DNA of 64,000 bases from Theodoxus fluviatilis (GCA_034096865.1 JAWQFJ010001162.1:12501-76500), one strand, 5' to 3'; positions 33,170-44,174 are shown, counted from the first letter of the stretch. Program-made: numbers and translations. Notes: generated by a model from the letters alone, not told the origin.

Positions 33170-34582
33170 CTGCAAGGCATGAACAGAATGTCACGATGCA
33201 GTTTTGTGGGCTATTTAATGCCATTGGTTAGAATAATGTCACAAATATCCTTGTTATTGGAGATAATTTGGTCAAAATAATCTCGAAGAGAAAAGGCGTA
33301 TACTGAAATTTGGGTTTTGGATCTCTGGCTATCACACTTGTCAAAAACGGCATGTGTAGTTTGAGTTACTCGCAGACTAAACATTCTGGAAACTTTTTTC
33401 ACGACAGCCATGACATGCGATCCAATAATGAAACGAGATTCAATCGAGAAGGCAATCTGCAACAAGGCCAACTCCTGTCTTATCTTCTACATATCGGTGC
33501 ACTTACAGACTTTGTCAACGTAGTCATCCCACAACTCCATTTCCTTCAGCCTGCATCCGGACGCCTCCAGACACATTTTCAGGTTGACCGCGTGCCTGGA
33601 AGGACAAGGCAGCCCATTGCATGTGCTACGACCGTCTCTTTTGAAACGTCGATGTAGATACGTGGGATTTCCCTAGCTTTCTCTATGAAGTCGAAGCCCG
33701 AATCGGGTAGGCCCTATTCATTTTTTATTATTTAAAAAACTAGTTCGTGCACTGGTCGATCCACAGCGACACAGTCAGTTAACAGCATTACCATAAAATG
33801 CTTTTCAATCTTGGACTCGAACCCATGAGGACACCACTGCTGTTATCGGCACTCTCACACTTGAACGCTGTATCACCCGTGTACACTCTCGGGAGCATTC
33901 TGTAAACCCGAGTCAATACTTTTGCCGGTAGGCGAAATCTCTAGTTTACTAGAATGCTCTCGGGAGTACACTGCAATCTGGGCACAAAACCTGTTGCTAT
34001 CGCATTGCTTCGTGAAGAACAATGTTTTAATAAACCTTATTTATTCAATGATGCTGCTGTCAAGAAACGAAGACGACTTTAATGAGAAGGACGTTCAAGG
34101 TTGTGGAGTAGATTACGACGAAAACGATTTTGATGAAGAAGACGGCTATGGTGATCACGACAAGACGATAGCAAAATAATGGCAGTCAAGCCATTAGCTC
34201 TTTACCACATTTTTCCTTGCAATCAACCAGCCACACAACTACAAAGGACGGGGCGTAGCGTTTTATAATTTTCTGAATATTCCAAGTTTGTCTTCGTTAA
34301 CACTCATTGATTGGACTTGTCATTTAGACCTATTCCGTCCCTTACACTCGCGCAACACTCGTTGACTCTATTCGCTCAGTGAGGTAGTGTGTAATGTCTC
34401 CACTCGGATGTCGACAAACTTTGGCACTTACTGGCAGCCTGTCTGCACACGGTCCACTTCGAAGAAGGTCACTCCACAGTAGGAGTGGTATTCCTGGCAG
34501 GTATTCGGAGACATGATGATGTCGTTGATCCTCACAGCACCGCTCTCGCCCTTTAGAAGCCCCACAGCGGAGTGGCCTGGCT
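33078..34582 (-). CDS. three-exon 3' part of a cysteine-rich, GPI-anchor-like secreted protein
   Basis: Three exons with consensus splice sites and compatible phases: 34582-34432, 33637 (or 33625)-33507 and 33169-33078. The first two are cysteine-rich, with C-x6-C and C-x4-C spacings and a further C-x5-C. The third completes a split Cys codon, then gives a Gly/Asn-rich spacer and a hydrophobic tail ending in the stop (MGIMILVVAISIFMA). Small residues followed by a terminal hydrophobic stretch is the usual pattern of a GPI-attachment signal. An AATAAA follows 91 bp downstream. The 5' exons with the signal peptide are not identified; a repeat element starts 20 bp upstream of the first exon. I do not recognise the family; a Ly6/uPAR-like surface protein is one possibility. 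Confidence 0.5.
33507..33637 (-). CDS. Cys-rich gene, exon n-1
   Basis: The donor is GTAAGT after 33507. The acceptor is either before 33637 (TTTCAAAAG) or before 33625 (GGTCGTAG); both keep phase. It encodes STCNGLPCPSRHAVNLKMCL, then EASGCRLKEMELWDDYVDKV, and leaves 1 nt of a Cys codon. A competing open frame exists on the same strand, so the choice rests on splice phase and cysteine content. Confidence 0.45.
33891..33953. repeat. short ATTCT/AGAAT-ended repeat (family S), copy with flanking duplication
   Basis: A roughly 60-bp unit starting GCATTCTGTAAACCCGAGTC and ending CTAGTTTACTAGAATGC. CTCTCGGGAG occurs directly on both sides, as a target-site duplication would. Confidence 0.55.
34432..34582 (-). 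CDS. Cys-rich gene, exon n-2
   Basis: On the minus strand the acceptor CTTGTTCTCAACAG precedes 34582 and the donor GTAAGT follows 34432. It encodes PGHSAVGLLKGESGAVRIND, then IIMSPNTCQEYHSYCGVTFF and a final VDRVQTGC. It leaves in phase 2. Confidence 0.5.
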
Positions 34583-34603
34583 CTGTTGAGAACAAGCATG
34601 AGA

Positions 34604-36224
34604 CAAGAAGGGCAAAGCCCATACGACTCACATGCTTGACCTTGACCTTTACATTACCTTGACCTTCAGGTGACCTTCAAGGTCAAGCAACTAAACCTAG
34701 CAATGACATCATACACTAAGAATTGCTTTACACATTTTCCCTACAAAATACATGTGACCTTGACCCAAGGTCAAGGTCATCCAAGGTCATGCAACACAAA
34801 GCTGTTAATTCAAGACATAGGAAGCACAATGGTGCTTATTGGCACTTTCTACCATGAGATATGGTCACTTTTAGTGGTTCACTACCCCATTTTGGTCACA
34901 TTTCATAAGGGTTGACCTTGATGATATGTGACCAAATGTGTCTCACGATAAAAGTATAACATGTTCCCCACATAATTATTAAGTTTGGAAGAGTTAACTT
35001 CCATAGTTCAGGGTCAAGGTCATTTCAAAATATGTATACAATCCAACTTTAAAGAGCTCTTGTGACCTTGCAAGGTCAATCAAAATGGTATCAAAAGATA
35101 GGGATTACTTTGTCCTATATACCATACATAGCTCAGGTATCCAATCTCAAAAACGTCAGAGAAAATTGGGAAAATGTGAAAAATGGCTGATTTTTAACAT
35201 TTACGGCCCCTGCGACCTTGACCTTGAAGCAAGGTCAAGTCACTGTGTATGTTTTTGTACGCCTTGTCATCCTACACCATTATGCCAAATTGGGTGTTGA
35301 TAGACTTAATAGTCTCCGAGAAAAATTCAACGTTAAAGTTTTTTACGGACGGCAGGTCGCCCGGATGACCGGACGTCCAGACGCCCGGACACCCAGACGG
35401 ACGACATGGAAGACCTAGTATGAAAGTATAACATGTGTACTAAAATGTTATGAAGTTTGGAAGAGTTTTCTTCCATAGTTCGGGGTCAAGGTCACTTCAA
35501 AATATGTATACAATCCAACTTTAAAGAGCTCCTGTGACCTTGACCTTGAAGCAAGGTCAAGTCACTATGTATGTTTTTGTACGCCTTGTCATCCTACACC
35601 ATCATGCCAAATTGGATGTTGATAGACTTAATAGTCTCCGAGAAAAATCCAATGTTAAAGTTTTTTACGGCCGCCCGGACACCCGGACGGCCGCCCGGAC
35701 GGCCGCTCGGACGCCCAGACGGCCGACACTGGTGACCTAGTATGAAAGTATAACATGTGTACTACAATGTTATGAAGTTTGGAAGAGTTATCTTCCATAG
35801 TTCAGGGTCAAGGTCACTTCAAAATATGTATACAATTCAACTTTAAAGACCTCCTGTGACCTTGACCTTGAAGCAAGGTCAATCAAACTGGTATCAAAAG
35901 ATAGGGATTACTTTGCCCTATATACCATATATAGGTCAGGTATCCAATCTAAAAAATGTCAGAGAAAATTGGGAAAATGTGAAAAATGGCTGTTTTTTGG
36001 ACAACATTATTGCCTCTGCAACCTTGACCTTGAAGCAAGGTCAAGTCACTATGTATGTTTTTGTACGCCTTGTCATCCTACACCATCATGCCAAATTGGG
36101 TGTTGATAGACTTAACAGTCTCCGAGAAAAATCCAACGTTAAAGTTTTTTACAGACGCCCTAGACGCCCGGACGGACGAAAAGGGTGAGTACATAGACTC
36201 ACTTTTGCTTCGCATGTGAGTCAA
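34604..36224 (+). mobile_element. repeat element N, copy 1, packed with TCAAGGTCA-type sites
   Basis: It starts AAGAAGGGCAAAGCCCATAC followed by GACTCACATGC and ends GTGAGTACATAGACTCACTT, then TTGCTTCGCATGTGAGTC. GACTCACATGC and GCATGTGAGTC are terminal inverted repeats. It contains three related 330-450-bp segments (boundaries near 35415 and 35740), each with TATGAAAGTATAACATGTG, GGTCAAGGTCA and TGACCTTGACCTTGAAGC. I count about 22 copies of CAAGGTCA or its complement. GC-rich CCGGACGG-type runs close the segments. No protein-coding frame is evident. Confidence 0.8.
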
Positions 36225-36234
36225 AAAGCGAAAT

Positions 36235-36370
36235 GAATGAAGTAAGTTTGATGGTCTATCCTCTTTTGTAGGCTATGTAAGGACATTGACTGTTAGAATC
36301 GCTAGGGCTGGTTAGACTAAAGGCAAGTCTCGACTTCCCTGGTTATTTGCCCTGTGAGAGTGGAGGTAGG
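36235..36370 (-). mobile_element. SINE family T, decayed copy
   Basis: Keeps GTAGGCTATGTAAGG and GGTTATTTGCC in the order of the better copies at 39700 and 44175. Both ends are blurred. Confidence 0.5.
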
Positions 36371-36383
36371 AAGTTCCAGTGGG

Positions 36384-36790
36384 AATCCCCTCCACTAATG
36401 GGTCACACCAGCAAACTCGTCCGAGGAGGGGGGTGCGGACCCTGCTCCGCTGGCGGGCCACGGCATCCGATTGGTTGCGTTTTTACATAGGCGTTTATGC
36501 TCGGAACAAGAGCCGAATCGCCTTGACGACTGCTGCAAATAAATGTCGATGCTCGTCGTGACCCAATTCAGCTGAAAGCGCATTGTGTACACCAGTTTAT
36601 CAACTATTCACACTTTATTGTCATTCTGTGGGCGGAATAACCGTCCAAGATTTCACATGTGAGCTAGCGAGCACGTAATAATTTGGTTGTCATTCTGTGT
36701 GAGAGTCGCAGCAAATTAAACTACCAACGCTGCATCCCTTTCCTCGGACGAGTCCACTAGTGTGGCCCATCAGTGGAGGGGATTCCTCGC
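36384..36790. mobile_element. 407-bp element with long inverted ends
   Basis: The left end is AATCCCCTCCACTAATGGGT and continues CACACCAGCAAACTCGTCCGAGG. The right end, reverse complemented, is AATCCCCTCCACTGATGGGC followed by CACACTAGTGGACTCGTCCGAGG. About 38 of 43 positions agree. There is no coding capacity. It may be a MITE. Confidence 0.65.
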
Positions 36791-36861
36791 TGTGGGTCAT
36801 CTCTTTACCCATTCTAGTTCGCAGAGGTTTTTGCCAGGGTCATCATCTTCCTAGTTGGAGT

Positions 36862-37052
36862 CCCCCTGTGGGTTCGGGGTAAGAATTGACCCACCGCGTC
36901 TCCCTACGCGATTCGTAAGAGGCGATCAACTAGGGACACTGTGACTTGATAAGCGTTTACTCCGGACTGTTCTAAAGATTTTCGTGCTCAATCGCCTTAC
37001 ATAGCCTACAAGGGTTGATAGGCCGTTTTAATACACCAACCAACCAACATCC
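36862..37052 (+). mobile_element. SINE family T, copy in + orientation
   Basis: From GTGGGTTCGGGGTAAGAATT through GACCCACCGCGTCTCCCTAC, GCGATTCGTAAGAGGCGATC and AACTAGGGACACTGTGACTT to CCTTACATAGCCTACAAGGG and TTGATAGGCCGTTTTAATAC, then ACCAACCAACC. It is about 190 bp with a short tetranucleotide-like tail. Confidence 0.7.
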
Positions 37053-37218
37053 TAGCTGGAGAGGGTAAGGCGAGCTGAGCAGGTGAAACGTCAGAACGTG
37101 TGTGCTACGAATTCAGAAAAGGGAAATATCACTTATCAAGGTGAGGCGTGATGCAGTGAGGGCGCCTTTGCCAGCGCTCAACGTCGTCCTAGTACTCGTG
37201 CTCAGCACTGGTTGGTGG

Positions 37219-37255
37219 GGCCAGGTTGGGTTGGGTTGGGTTGGGTTGGGTTGGG
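37219..37255. repeat. (TTGGG)n short array
   Basis: Six GGTTG/TTGGG pentamers in a row. Confidence 0.9.
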
Positions 37256-37526
37256 TTTCGTTTGATTGGCTGGCGTTTGCTAGGTACATTGGCATACAGG
37301 CAAGCAGCATTCAGATTGATAGGTGGTAGGTATGGTAAAATAAGATTGGCTTTGGTGAGTGAGTGGATAAAAATGTTTATGTCCGTGACACACGTTGGAA
37401 ATTTCCCCCTCACTCCTTTTGATAATCGGATCATTAACTCTTAAAACCTTGTCTCGAACACAATGCGTGTCCATCTCAAACACTGCATTCATAATGACTT
37501 GTAAAGGATGGATGGAGTAACATAGC

Positions 37527-37720
37527 AATGTAAGGCCATTAATCACGAAATTATTAGAACTAGTTAGAATGCGATCAAGTCACGATTCCCCTAGTTTTTC
37601 ACCTCTTACAAAACGCGTAGGACAAGGTGGGTGAATTCTTCTTTTTGTGAACCCGAGTCAGGCGAGGTCTCTAGTGGACTAGAGTAGAATGTCACTTCTT
37701 ATCCCCAACCCACAGAGTGA
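37527..37720 (-). mobile_element. SINE family T copy interrupted by a family S unit
   Basis: The SINE body (AATGTAAGGCCATTAATCAC, GATCAAGTCACGATTCCCCT, CTCTTACAAAACGCGTAG, GGTGGGTGAATTCTT) stops at about 37640. It resumes at about 37698 with TTATCCCCAACCCACAG. Between them lies a roughly 58-bp unit of the CATTCT/GAACCCGAGTCA repeat. Confidence 0.6.
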
Positions 37721-38197
37721 CGACTTGTAAAGCTCAAGCCCTCTCTCATCGTTTGGGCTGTCAATAGTTCACTTATCTCTCGCGTTTACAGTCAATTATC
37801 GAAATCAAATGATTTATCTCAGTACATTGCCGAACTGCGTTTGGGAATCTTACGTGAATTGTACCTAGAGATACTACATAATTTAGGTCCTTCCCTTGTT
37901 TACTTACCAAAGCACAGACAGAAGAGAATGGCCAAGGGAACATATTCTTTGCCTCTTGCCATCTTTGAAACCACCGCAGTGAAACATTCAAACCATTGTG
38001 AAGTCTGCAAATTTAGTGACGTAATCATGTGATGTCATACTTATAGCAATGCTTGCTTAATTGTGTAGCACTAGCAGGTGTGAACAGAAATGTGGTATGT
38101 CGACATTGTCCATACTCGGATTCCAGAGTTTTTGGCATATTCTAGTCCACTAGAGACTTAGCCTGCCGGCGAGTCACTACTGACTCGGGTTCACAGA
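37645..38197. mobile_element. family S units in inverted orientation, possible 550-bp MITE
   Basis: The left unit reads TGTGAACCCGAGTCAGGCGA, then GTCTCTAGTGGACTAGA. The right unit, reverse complemented, reads TGTGAACCCGAGTCAGTAGT, then CTCTAGTGGACTAGAAT. They either bound one terminal-inverted-repeat element or are two independent short insertions. Confidence 0.5.
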
Positions 38198-38611
38198 ATG
38201 TCTTTGGCAAAGACTGAAAGAGGGCGGGGCTACGGCTGTGTCCAAAGTTTGGGGCACTGCAAAGCGTCAGCCGCGACTGTCAGTCACTGGGGATTCTTGA
38301 CAAAGGCGATTGTCTTTGTGGCAGCCTACAAGGAAAACAAACTGGCTGGAGAACAAAAACTTCATAAGAAGCGAGAGGACTATCGGTTTTCAGAGGAAGC
38401 CCCCGTCTACAAGTGTTTCGGCCCTGTCTTCCTGACAGTCTCTGGGGGGTGGGCCACACCGGAGTCACAGCCTCAGGTGCCCGTCAGTCGTCAGCAGTGC
38501 CCAGGCACACAGTGTGGTGGTCTGCCTCGCCGAAGTGCATGCTGGGGGCGTCAAAAGAAGGGAGCCCGTCCGCTTCCGCTTGTAGACTTCCACGGACTAG
38601 TTAAGTTCTAG
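38198..38611 (+). other. 137-codon open frame, not supported as a gene
   Basis: It starts at the ATG inside the family S repeat end and stays open to 38611. There is no recognisable domain, no splice context that I trust and no codon pattern that convinces me. It is recorded because the stretch has no other annotation. Confidence 0.15.
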
Positions 38612-39045
38612 ACGAGTAGTTCGCATGAGGATACATGAAGAGGTTATTGGTTGGAGGGTTTAAGTCGCAATGGACGATGGTATTTCCAATGGGAACTATA
38701 TATACACAGCTACGGAAAGGAAAATATTTACAATGTACATCACAACAAACAAGTGAGATATATCTGCAAGTGCAGATCGGATGCGATGCAGTAAACACAG
38801 GTCTATGATAATTAATCATTGTCTACATTAACACAGGAGAAGGGACATGAGGCATTCAAAATGAAGAAATTATGTGCATAGAGAATGAAAACATTGTTTA
38901 GATTGGTGGCTGGAGGGGCATGAGGAGGAGATCAAAAGAAAAAGTGAATACTCGCTCGGAGGGGAAAGATGTGTCGTCTGTCCCTCTCTTGAAGATGGAG
39001 TGATGCCTTGTGTTGTGCATTCTTTGGCACTAAGACTACCTAACA

Positions 39046-39048
<3 letters not shown>

Positions 39049-39084
<36 letters not shown>
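39049..39084. repeat. (CA)n microsatellite
   Basis: Pure AC/CA repeats. Confidence 0.95.
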
Positions 39085-39086
<2 letters not shown>

Positions 39087-39269
39087 GTAGTCTCTGTGGC
39101 ACAGAATACGTGTTGTGGTGTGCTGTGGGTATTGGAGCATGCGCAGTGCCAGTTCTGCGTCAAAGAGGTCGAAGAGCAGTCACCAACGACCTCGTATGTG
39201 TCGGCCGTCATGGCTTTGCCGTACGTGCCAAATTCTTTTGCGCAAGATTTCTTTATGGTCGCCGGGGGC

Positions 39270-39450
39270 AAATGGGATTGGATTGGGTTGGTGGGGTTTT
39301 ACGGCCTATCAGCCTTTGTAAGCCATGTAAGGCCACTAACCACGAAAATCATCAGAGATGTTATAATACGAGATCCAAATGAAGTCACGATTTCCCAAGT
39401 TATTTGCCTCTAACGAATCGCGTAGGGAGACGCGGTGGGTCTATTTTTAG
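39270..39450 (-). mobile_element. SINE family T copy
   Basis: Reads TTTTACGGCCTATCAGCCTT, GTAAGCCATGTAAGGCCACT, CAAATGAAGTCACGATTTCC, CAAGTTATTTGCCTCTAACG and AATCGCGTAGGGAGACGCGG on the + strand, which is the reverse complement of the 36862 copy. Confidence 0.75.
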
Positions 39451-39699
39451 CCCCAAGCCTCAGGGAGACTTCGCCTTCACTCGGGTTCACAGAATGGGGA
39501 ACACCAAGAGCAAAGAGACAGGTCCTCGGACTGTTTTGGCTTCATCTCTGATGCTTCTCCAAAAATTGCTCTATATATTGGTGCCGCAAGCTCCAGTGAT
39601 GATTCTAAATGTCCTTCGTAGGTGAGGAAGTCCTTCAACCCACTGTTTGCTATTGCCGGGCTCAGAATGGCGCACATCTCAATATCAATACGTGATAAG

Positions 39700-39888
39700 G
39701 ATGGATGGATGGTGTTTTACGGCCTATCAGCCTTTGTACACTATGTAAAGCCATTAAAGCACGAAAATCAATATAACAGTTTAGAGTAAATGCGAATCAA
39801 GTCACGGTGTCCCTAGTTATTCGCCTCTTACGAATTGCGTAGGGAGACGCGGTGGGTCAATCCTTACCCCGAACCCACAGGGGGAATG
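39700..39888 (-). mobile_element. SINE family T copy with (GGAT)n tail
   Basis: It starts with GGATGGATGGATGG (the tail on the minus strand, (ATCC)n), then TTTTACGGCCTATCAGCCTT, through GTGTCCCTAGTTATTCGCCT and TGCGTAGGGAGACGCGGTGG, to CCCGAACCCACAGGGGG. This copy defines both ends. A MITE starts immediately after it. Confidence 0.8.
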
Positions 39889-40255
39889 TGAAAAGGAAAA
39901 TAAAAGTGGTAATCCGACTGACCCCTTTTTTTCTGCCGACCCTAATCTTTTTTATTGGGGGTGGGGGTTGGGGTGGGTGGGGGTTGAGTGGGTGGGGGGG
40001 ATTGACAGTTTTAAAAAAACTGGGTGCAGTCCCATCTTCCCTACCCTACGAGCACTCAGGGAGCCCGTTATTTATGTTGTGGGGGTTTTGCGTTCTCAGC
40101 GAAAGAGAAACTTGATTTAAGTTCAATCAGGCCTCTTCTATTTAAAAAAAGAGAAACTTGAAAAAAACGATCAAAAGTTCAGGTCGATCTACCGACCCCT
40201 TTCTCTTTGTGCGGCCATGTTACCAAATCCACAACTTCCTGTTGTTGGCCCGTTA
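39889..40255. mobile_element. MITE family M, copy 3
   Basis: The left end AAAAGTGGTAATCCGACTGA leads to CCCC and a G-rich run; the right end reads GCGGCCATGTTACCAAATCC, ACAACTTCCTGTTGTTGGCC. The interior CATCTTCCCTACCCTACGAG with CACTCAGGGAGCC matches copy 2. Its left part abuts the SINE at 39888. Confidence 0.7.
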
Positions 40256-41770
40256 CCTTTCATCCCGACCAAGAGCTCCACCAAAGAATGCTGGTTTTAA
40301 GCGCTTTTATTACTAGTATCGTCCAGCCCGAGAGATTGTCAAGTTTGAGAGAGATCTGAGGTGGAATTGTTCATGCCACCTGATGTTTCCTGCATAATTA
40401 TGGTCCAGCTTTCGCAACCCTTTAGATAAGGCAAGATCACAGCAGCCCTGCAAAGGCAGCTTTCCACATGCTGGAAGGATATTCAGACGGGCGACTGCTG
40501 CAAGCAGCGGATACTGGTCGAATCGCAAGCTGGCCCACCGAGGAGCCCATAGGGCCTGCCCACACCAAATACATTTGTTCCCGTTAAAACGTTGCCAGCC
40601 ATCCGTCTACACGTGACGCGCCAGATAATCAGTGTTTCGTCGTTTTACTATCCATCACAACACTCATTAATCCTGCCTGGAAAGTTTGATTATGATCGAT
40701 GCAACACTTTGAATAATGAGTTTATTTGTCTTTTTTTGAAAAAAACCTTCTAGTTGCTGGGCACATGGCAAAAAAATCACGCTGGGGAATGCACACGGCT
40801 AAAAAGCGGCAGCTTGGGCTGAAAGAGTTAAAAGTGTAAGGGGAATAAATGTTAAAATGTCTGTCATCCCCTTCATTAAGGTAGGCTGAGCCTTTTTGAG
40901 CACTTTTCTCCTGATTACCTTCTTCCTATCACATGATCATCAGAATAACCATGAAAAGTAGATATGATTACATATTCATCATGCATAAATTATGTAAATC
41001 ACCCTTCAAAATGGCCGCCAAGGCACATAATTTCTCTCCCTTTAAGACTAAACGTCTCAAAGATGATGAAATGCATCACAACTGTCACACATCAGTCTAC
41101 ATACATAATGCCATGGCCATTATCATGGTCCTTTTTATGTTGCCCAGTTTGATAAATACGGATTTTGGTTTAGTTATGCGCCGATTTCATGCATTTTAAA
41201 ACCTAATTATGTATTCAGGTTAGGTAACCTCATTTTAATACACATATTTTAAGAGTAAAATGATCAACTAATGAGCAGATTTTTTGCTGAGGTTGTAGAG
41301 AAAAAAAAATCGGAAAATACATTAATTAAGCATTAGCTCAGTAATCTTGCCTCAAAGATACCAACTGTGCATTAAAATATACATTCTAGAAAATGTACTG
41401 AAAAGATTATGGTAGCCTGCTATATACACATACATGTGGTGCAAAAATAAGCTAATTAACAATAAACAGCATTAGTTTTCCAGCTGTTTAAAGACAATAA
41501 AAGAATAAAGCATGGTGGTTAATTTTTGTGTGTGAAGAAAACAACTTATTTTAAAAGGGAGGACTTAATGGAATAATGCCAATTCTTTTCTTCAGAAAAC
41601 AGCAATGAAAATGTTCAGATTACATGTCTTGTTTGAAATACGTTTTTTCTTCTTTAGTTTGTTAAGAAAGTGAAACTTTGTATTTAAAGCCAGTTTGTGA
41701 GCTCAATTTTGGCACTGAAAGAGGAGAAAGTCATGATACTTGGATGTTGTGATGTAGTACATTACTAGCG
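40256..41770. other. intergenic, nothing recognised
   Basis: Unique AT-rich sequence with only short, unconvincing open frames. Confidence 0.5.
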
Positions 41771-41774
41771 TGAC

Positions 41775-42592
41775 ACAGTACATTCAAAGTGGAACGTAGT
41801 GCATTCAAAGTGGAACGTAGTGCATTCAAAGTGGAACGTAGTGCATTCAAAAGTGGAACGTAGTGCCTTCAAAGTGGAAAGTAGTGCATTCAACGTGGAA
41901 CGTAGTGCATTCAAAGTGGAACGTAGTGCATTCAAAGTGGAACGTAGTGCATTCAAAGTGGAACGTAGTGCATTCAAAGTGGAACGTAGTGCATTCAAAG
42001 TGGAAAGTAGTGCATTCAACGTGGAACGTAGTGCATTCAAAGTGGAACGTAGTGCATTCAAAGTGGAACGTAGTGCATTCAAAGTGGAACGTAGTGCATT
42101 CAAAGTGGAACGTAGTGCATTCAAAGTGGAACGTAGTGCATTCAAAGTGGAACGTAGTGCATTCAAAGTGGAACGTAGTGCATTCAAAGTGGAACGTAGT
42201 GCATTCAAAGTGGAACGTAGTGCATTCAAAGTGGAACGTAGTGCATTCAAAGTGGAAAGTAGTGCATTCAACGTGGAACGTAGTGCATTCAAAGTGGAAC
42301 GTAGTGCATTCAAAGTGGAACGTAGTGCATTCAAAGTGGAAAGTAGTGCATTCTAAGTGGAACGTAGTGCATTCAAAGTGGAACGTAGTGCATTCAAAGT
42401 GGAACGTAGTGCATTCAAAGTGGAACGTAGTGCATTCAAAGTGGAACGTAGTGCATTCAAAGTGGAACATAGTGCATTCAAAGTGGAACGTAGTGCATTC
42501 AAAGTGGAACGTAGCACATTCAAAGTGGAACGTAGTGCATTCAAAGTGGAACGTAGTGCATTCAAAGTGGAACGTAGTGCATTCAAAGTGAG
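41775..42592. repeat. 21-bp minisatellite
   Basis: About 39 tandem units of GTGGAACGTAGTGCATTCAA plus A. Rare variants are GGAAAGTAG and TTCAACG, the latter two usually paired in successive units. A higher-order spacing of the paired variants is visible (about 41876, 42002, 42254). As 21 = 7 codons, frames stay open on both strands. Confidence 0.97.
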
Positions 42593-42599
42593 ACCTAGT

Positions 42600-44170
42600 A
42601 TGCAAGCATCTTGGTGTCAACTGATCATGTTTAATTTACCACTTATTTTGCAACAGTCAGTACTCTTAAGTTTGCTGTTGTATTTGCAAAAATATCTTCA
42701 AATATTGTATTAAAAAACACCCTCAACTTAACACTTTTCCTTTGAAATTATCATTGCCCACAGTAATTTGGCACATTAATATATGAAATTTCCGGGCATT
42801 AGCATGCACACTCACACGTTGTTGCAGTCTGATGATGGACAGGGATACAAAAAAGCACTTTGTCCATAGATATACAGAACTAAGTCAACCCTTTTCTTTG
42901 AAGAGGTTGATGGGAGATCTGAGGCTGTTCGGAGAAACCAACTTGTCTAAAGAATGGATAAAAAAATTCGTCTAAACTAGTACGTCCTAAGACTGCATTC
43001 AAACCACAAGAATAACTGCAAACCTCAGAGCAACAATGGGTGTTTTATGCTTTTTAGTCCCAGAGTGGCGAGTATGACCTTGCCTCCCACTGAAATGGTA
43101 TAATCTGGCACTGGGCATACCTCAATGATGCACTTCAAACATGCTTTTCTAGAATTGCTTCTCATAATTCAAATTCTGTTCCCTGCATGGATTCAACTCT
43201 GTATTAGGAATTATGAATTAAGACAACAAATTGAGCAGAAACAGTCCTATACAGAAACAAAAGTAACACTTAAGAAGCAACTGAAGTGAGTAAACAAATT
43301 CTTTTAATCCTCATTGCTAAACCTGTGACAGGCTAGGCAAATGACTAATGCATCTTAAGGGTCAAAACATAAACAATGCTGAATTTTAATTAGCTATGTC
43401 TGATGCAGTGTTTCTAATAAAGTGGAAAACTATAAAAATTACCTGTAAACAAATTGGAAACTACACAAATGCACAATATGACACACTGCCACAGAGAAAT
43501 ACATCAATATGTCAATACAATATGAGGCCAAAAAAAAGAAGACATTTTCATTCATTTGCAATTGAATAAATGCACCTATGATGCTTTTGAAAGAAAACAT
43601 TTGAAAACTTAAAAAAAAACTATTTAACATGAAATGCATAACAAATATAATTATATTTAAACTCAAAAGTAAACCAAAAGAAACTGAACCAAACCTCACC
43701 AAGAGAAACAAAATCAAACAACTAATCCTAACCAACCAAAATGTCAGTGCAATGACAAAACCATAATTGCAAAGTAAGTGTAGACAACATTTATGAACAG
43801 TTATTAAGCGTTTATCGAAAAGGTTTGTGGTGCTTCAGGCCATTCTGACAATATGTATTCAAACATTTTTCTTACACGAACAAAAAAGCTTCCAAGTAAA
43901 TTCCTGGAAATGAAACAAAATTTTCACATTATAAACAAACCATGATTTCTTTTTCAATGTCTAACTAGTCCGGAACTTGTAGAAATTGGCCAAACAAAAA
44001 TGCCAGCAAGCACAGCAAACAAAGGAGAAAACCAGATCCTTGTACAAATTGGTTGCAGAGGGAAAACCCAAGGTTTGACTGTTTGATTCCAGTCTTCAAA
44101 GCAGACTGAATGCCCAGAGGTTGCCTGACTCCCCACCCAAGCACTAATCACCTCAACCACTCATTCAAGC
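42600..44170. other. intergenic, nothing recognised
   Basis: A-rich unique sequence. No exon or repeat family was recognised. Confidence 0.45.
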
Positions 44171-44174
44171 TAGG

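Noticed and set aside
37219..37255. (TTGGG)n as a telomere-like repeat
   Set aside because: Only six units in an interior repeat-rich region; not evidence of a chromosome end.
38198..38611. 137-codon + strand frame as a gene
   Set aside because: Starts within a repeat end, no domain, no polyadenylation or splice support. Listed only as an unsupported open frame.
39477..39677. Minus-strand frame with GLKDFLTYEGHLESSLELAA
   Set aside because: Looks protein-like, but it is flanked by SINE and family S ends and no convincing splice sites were found.
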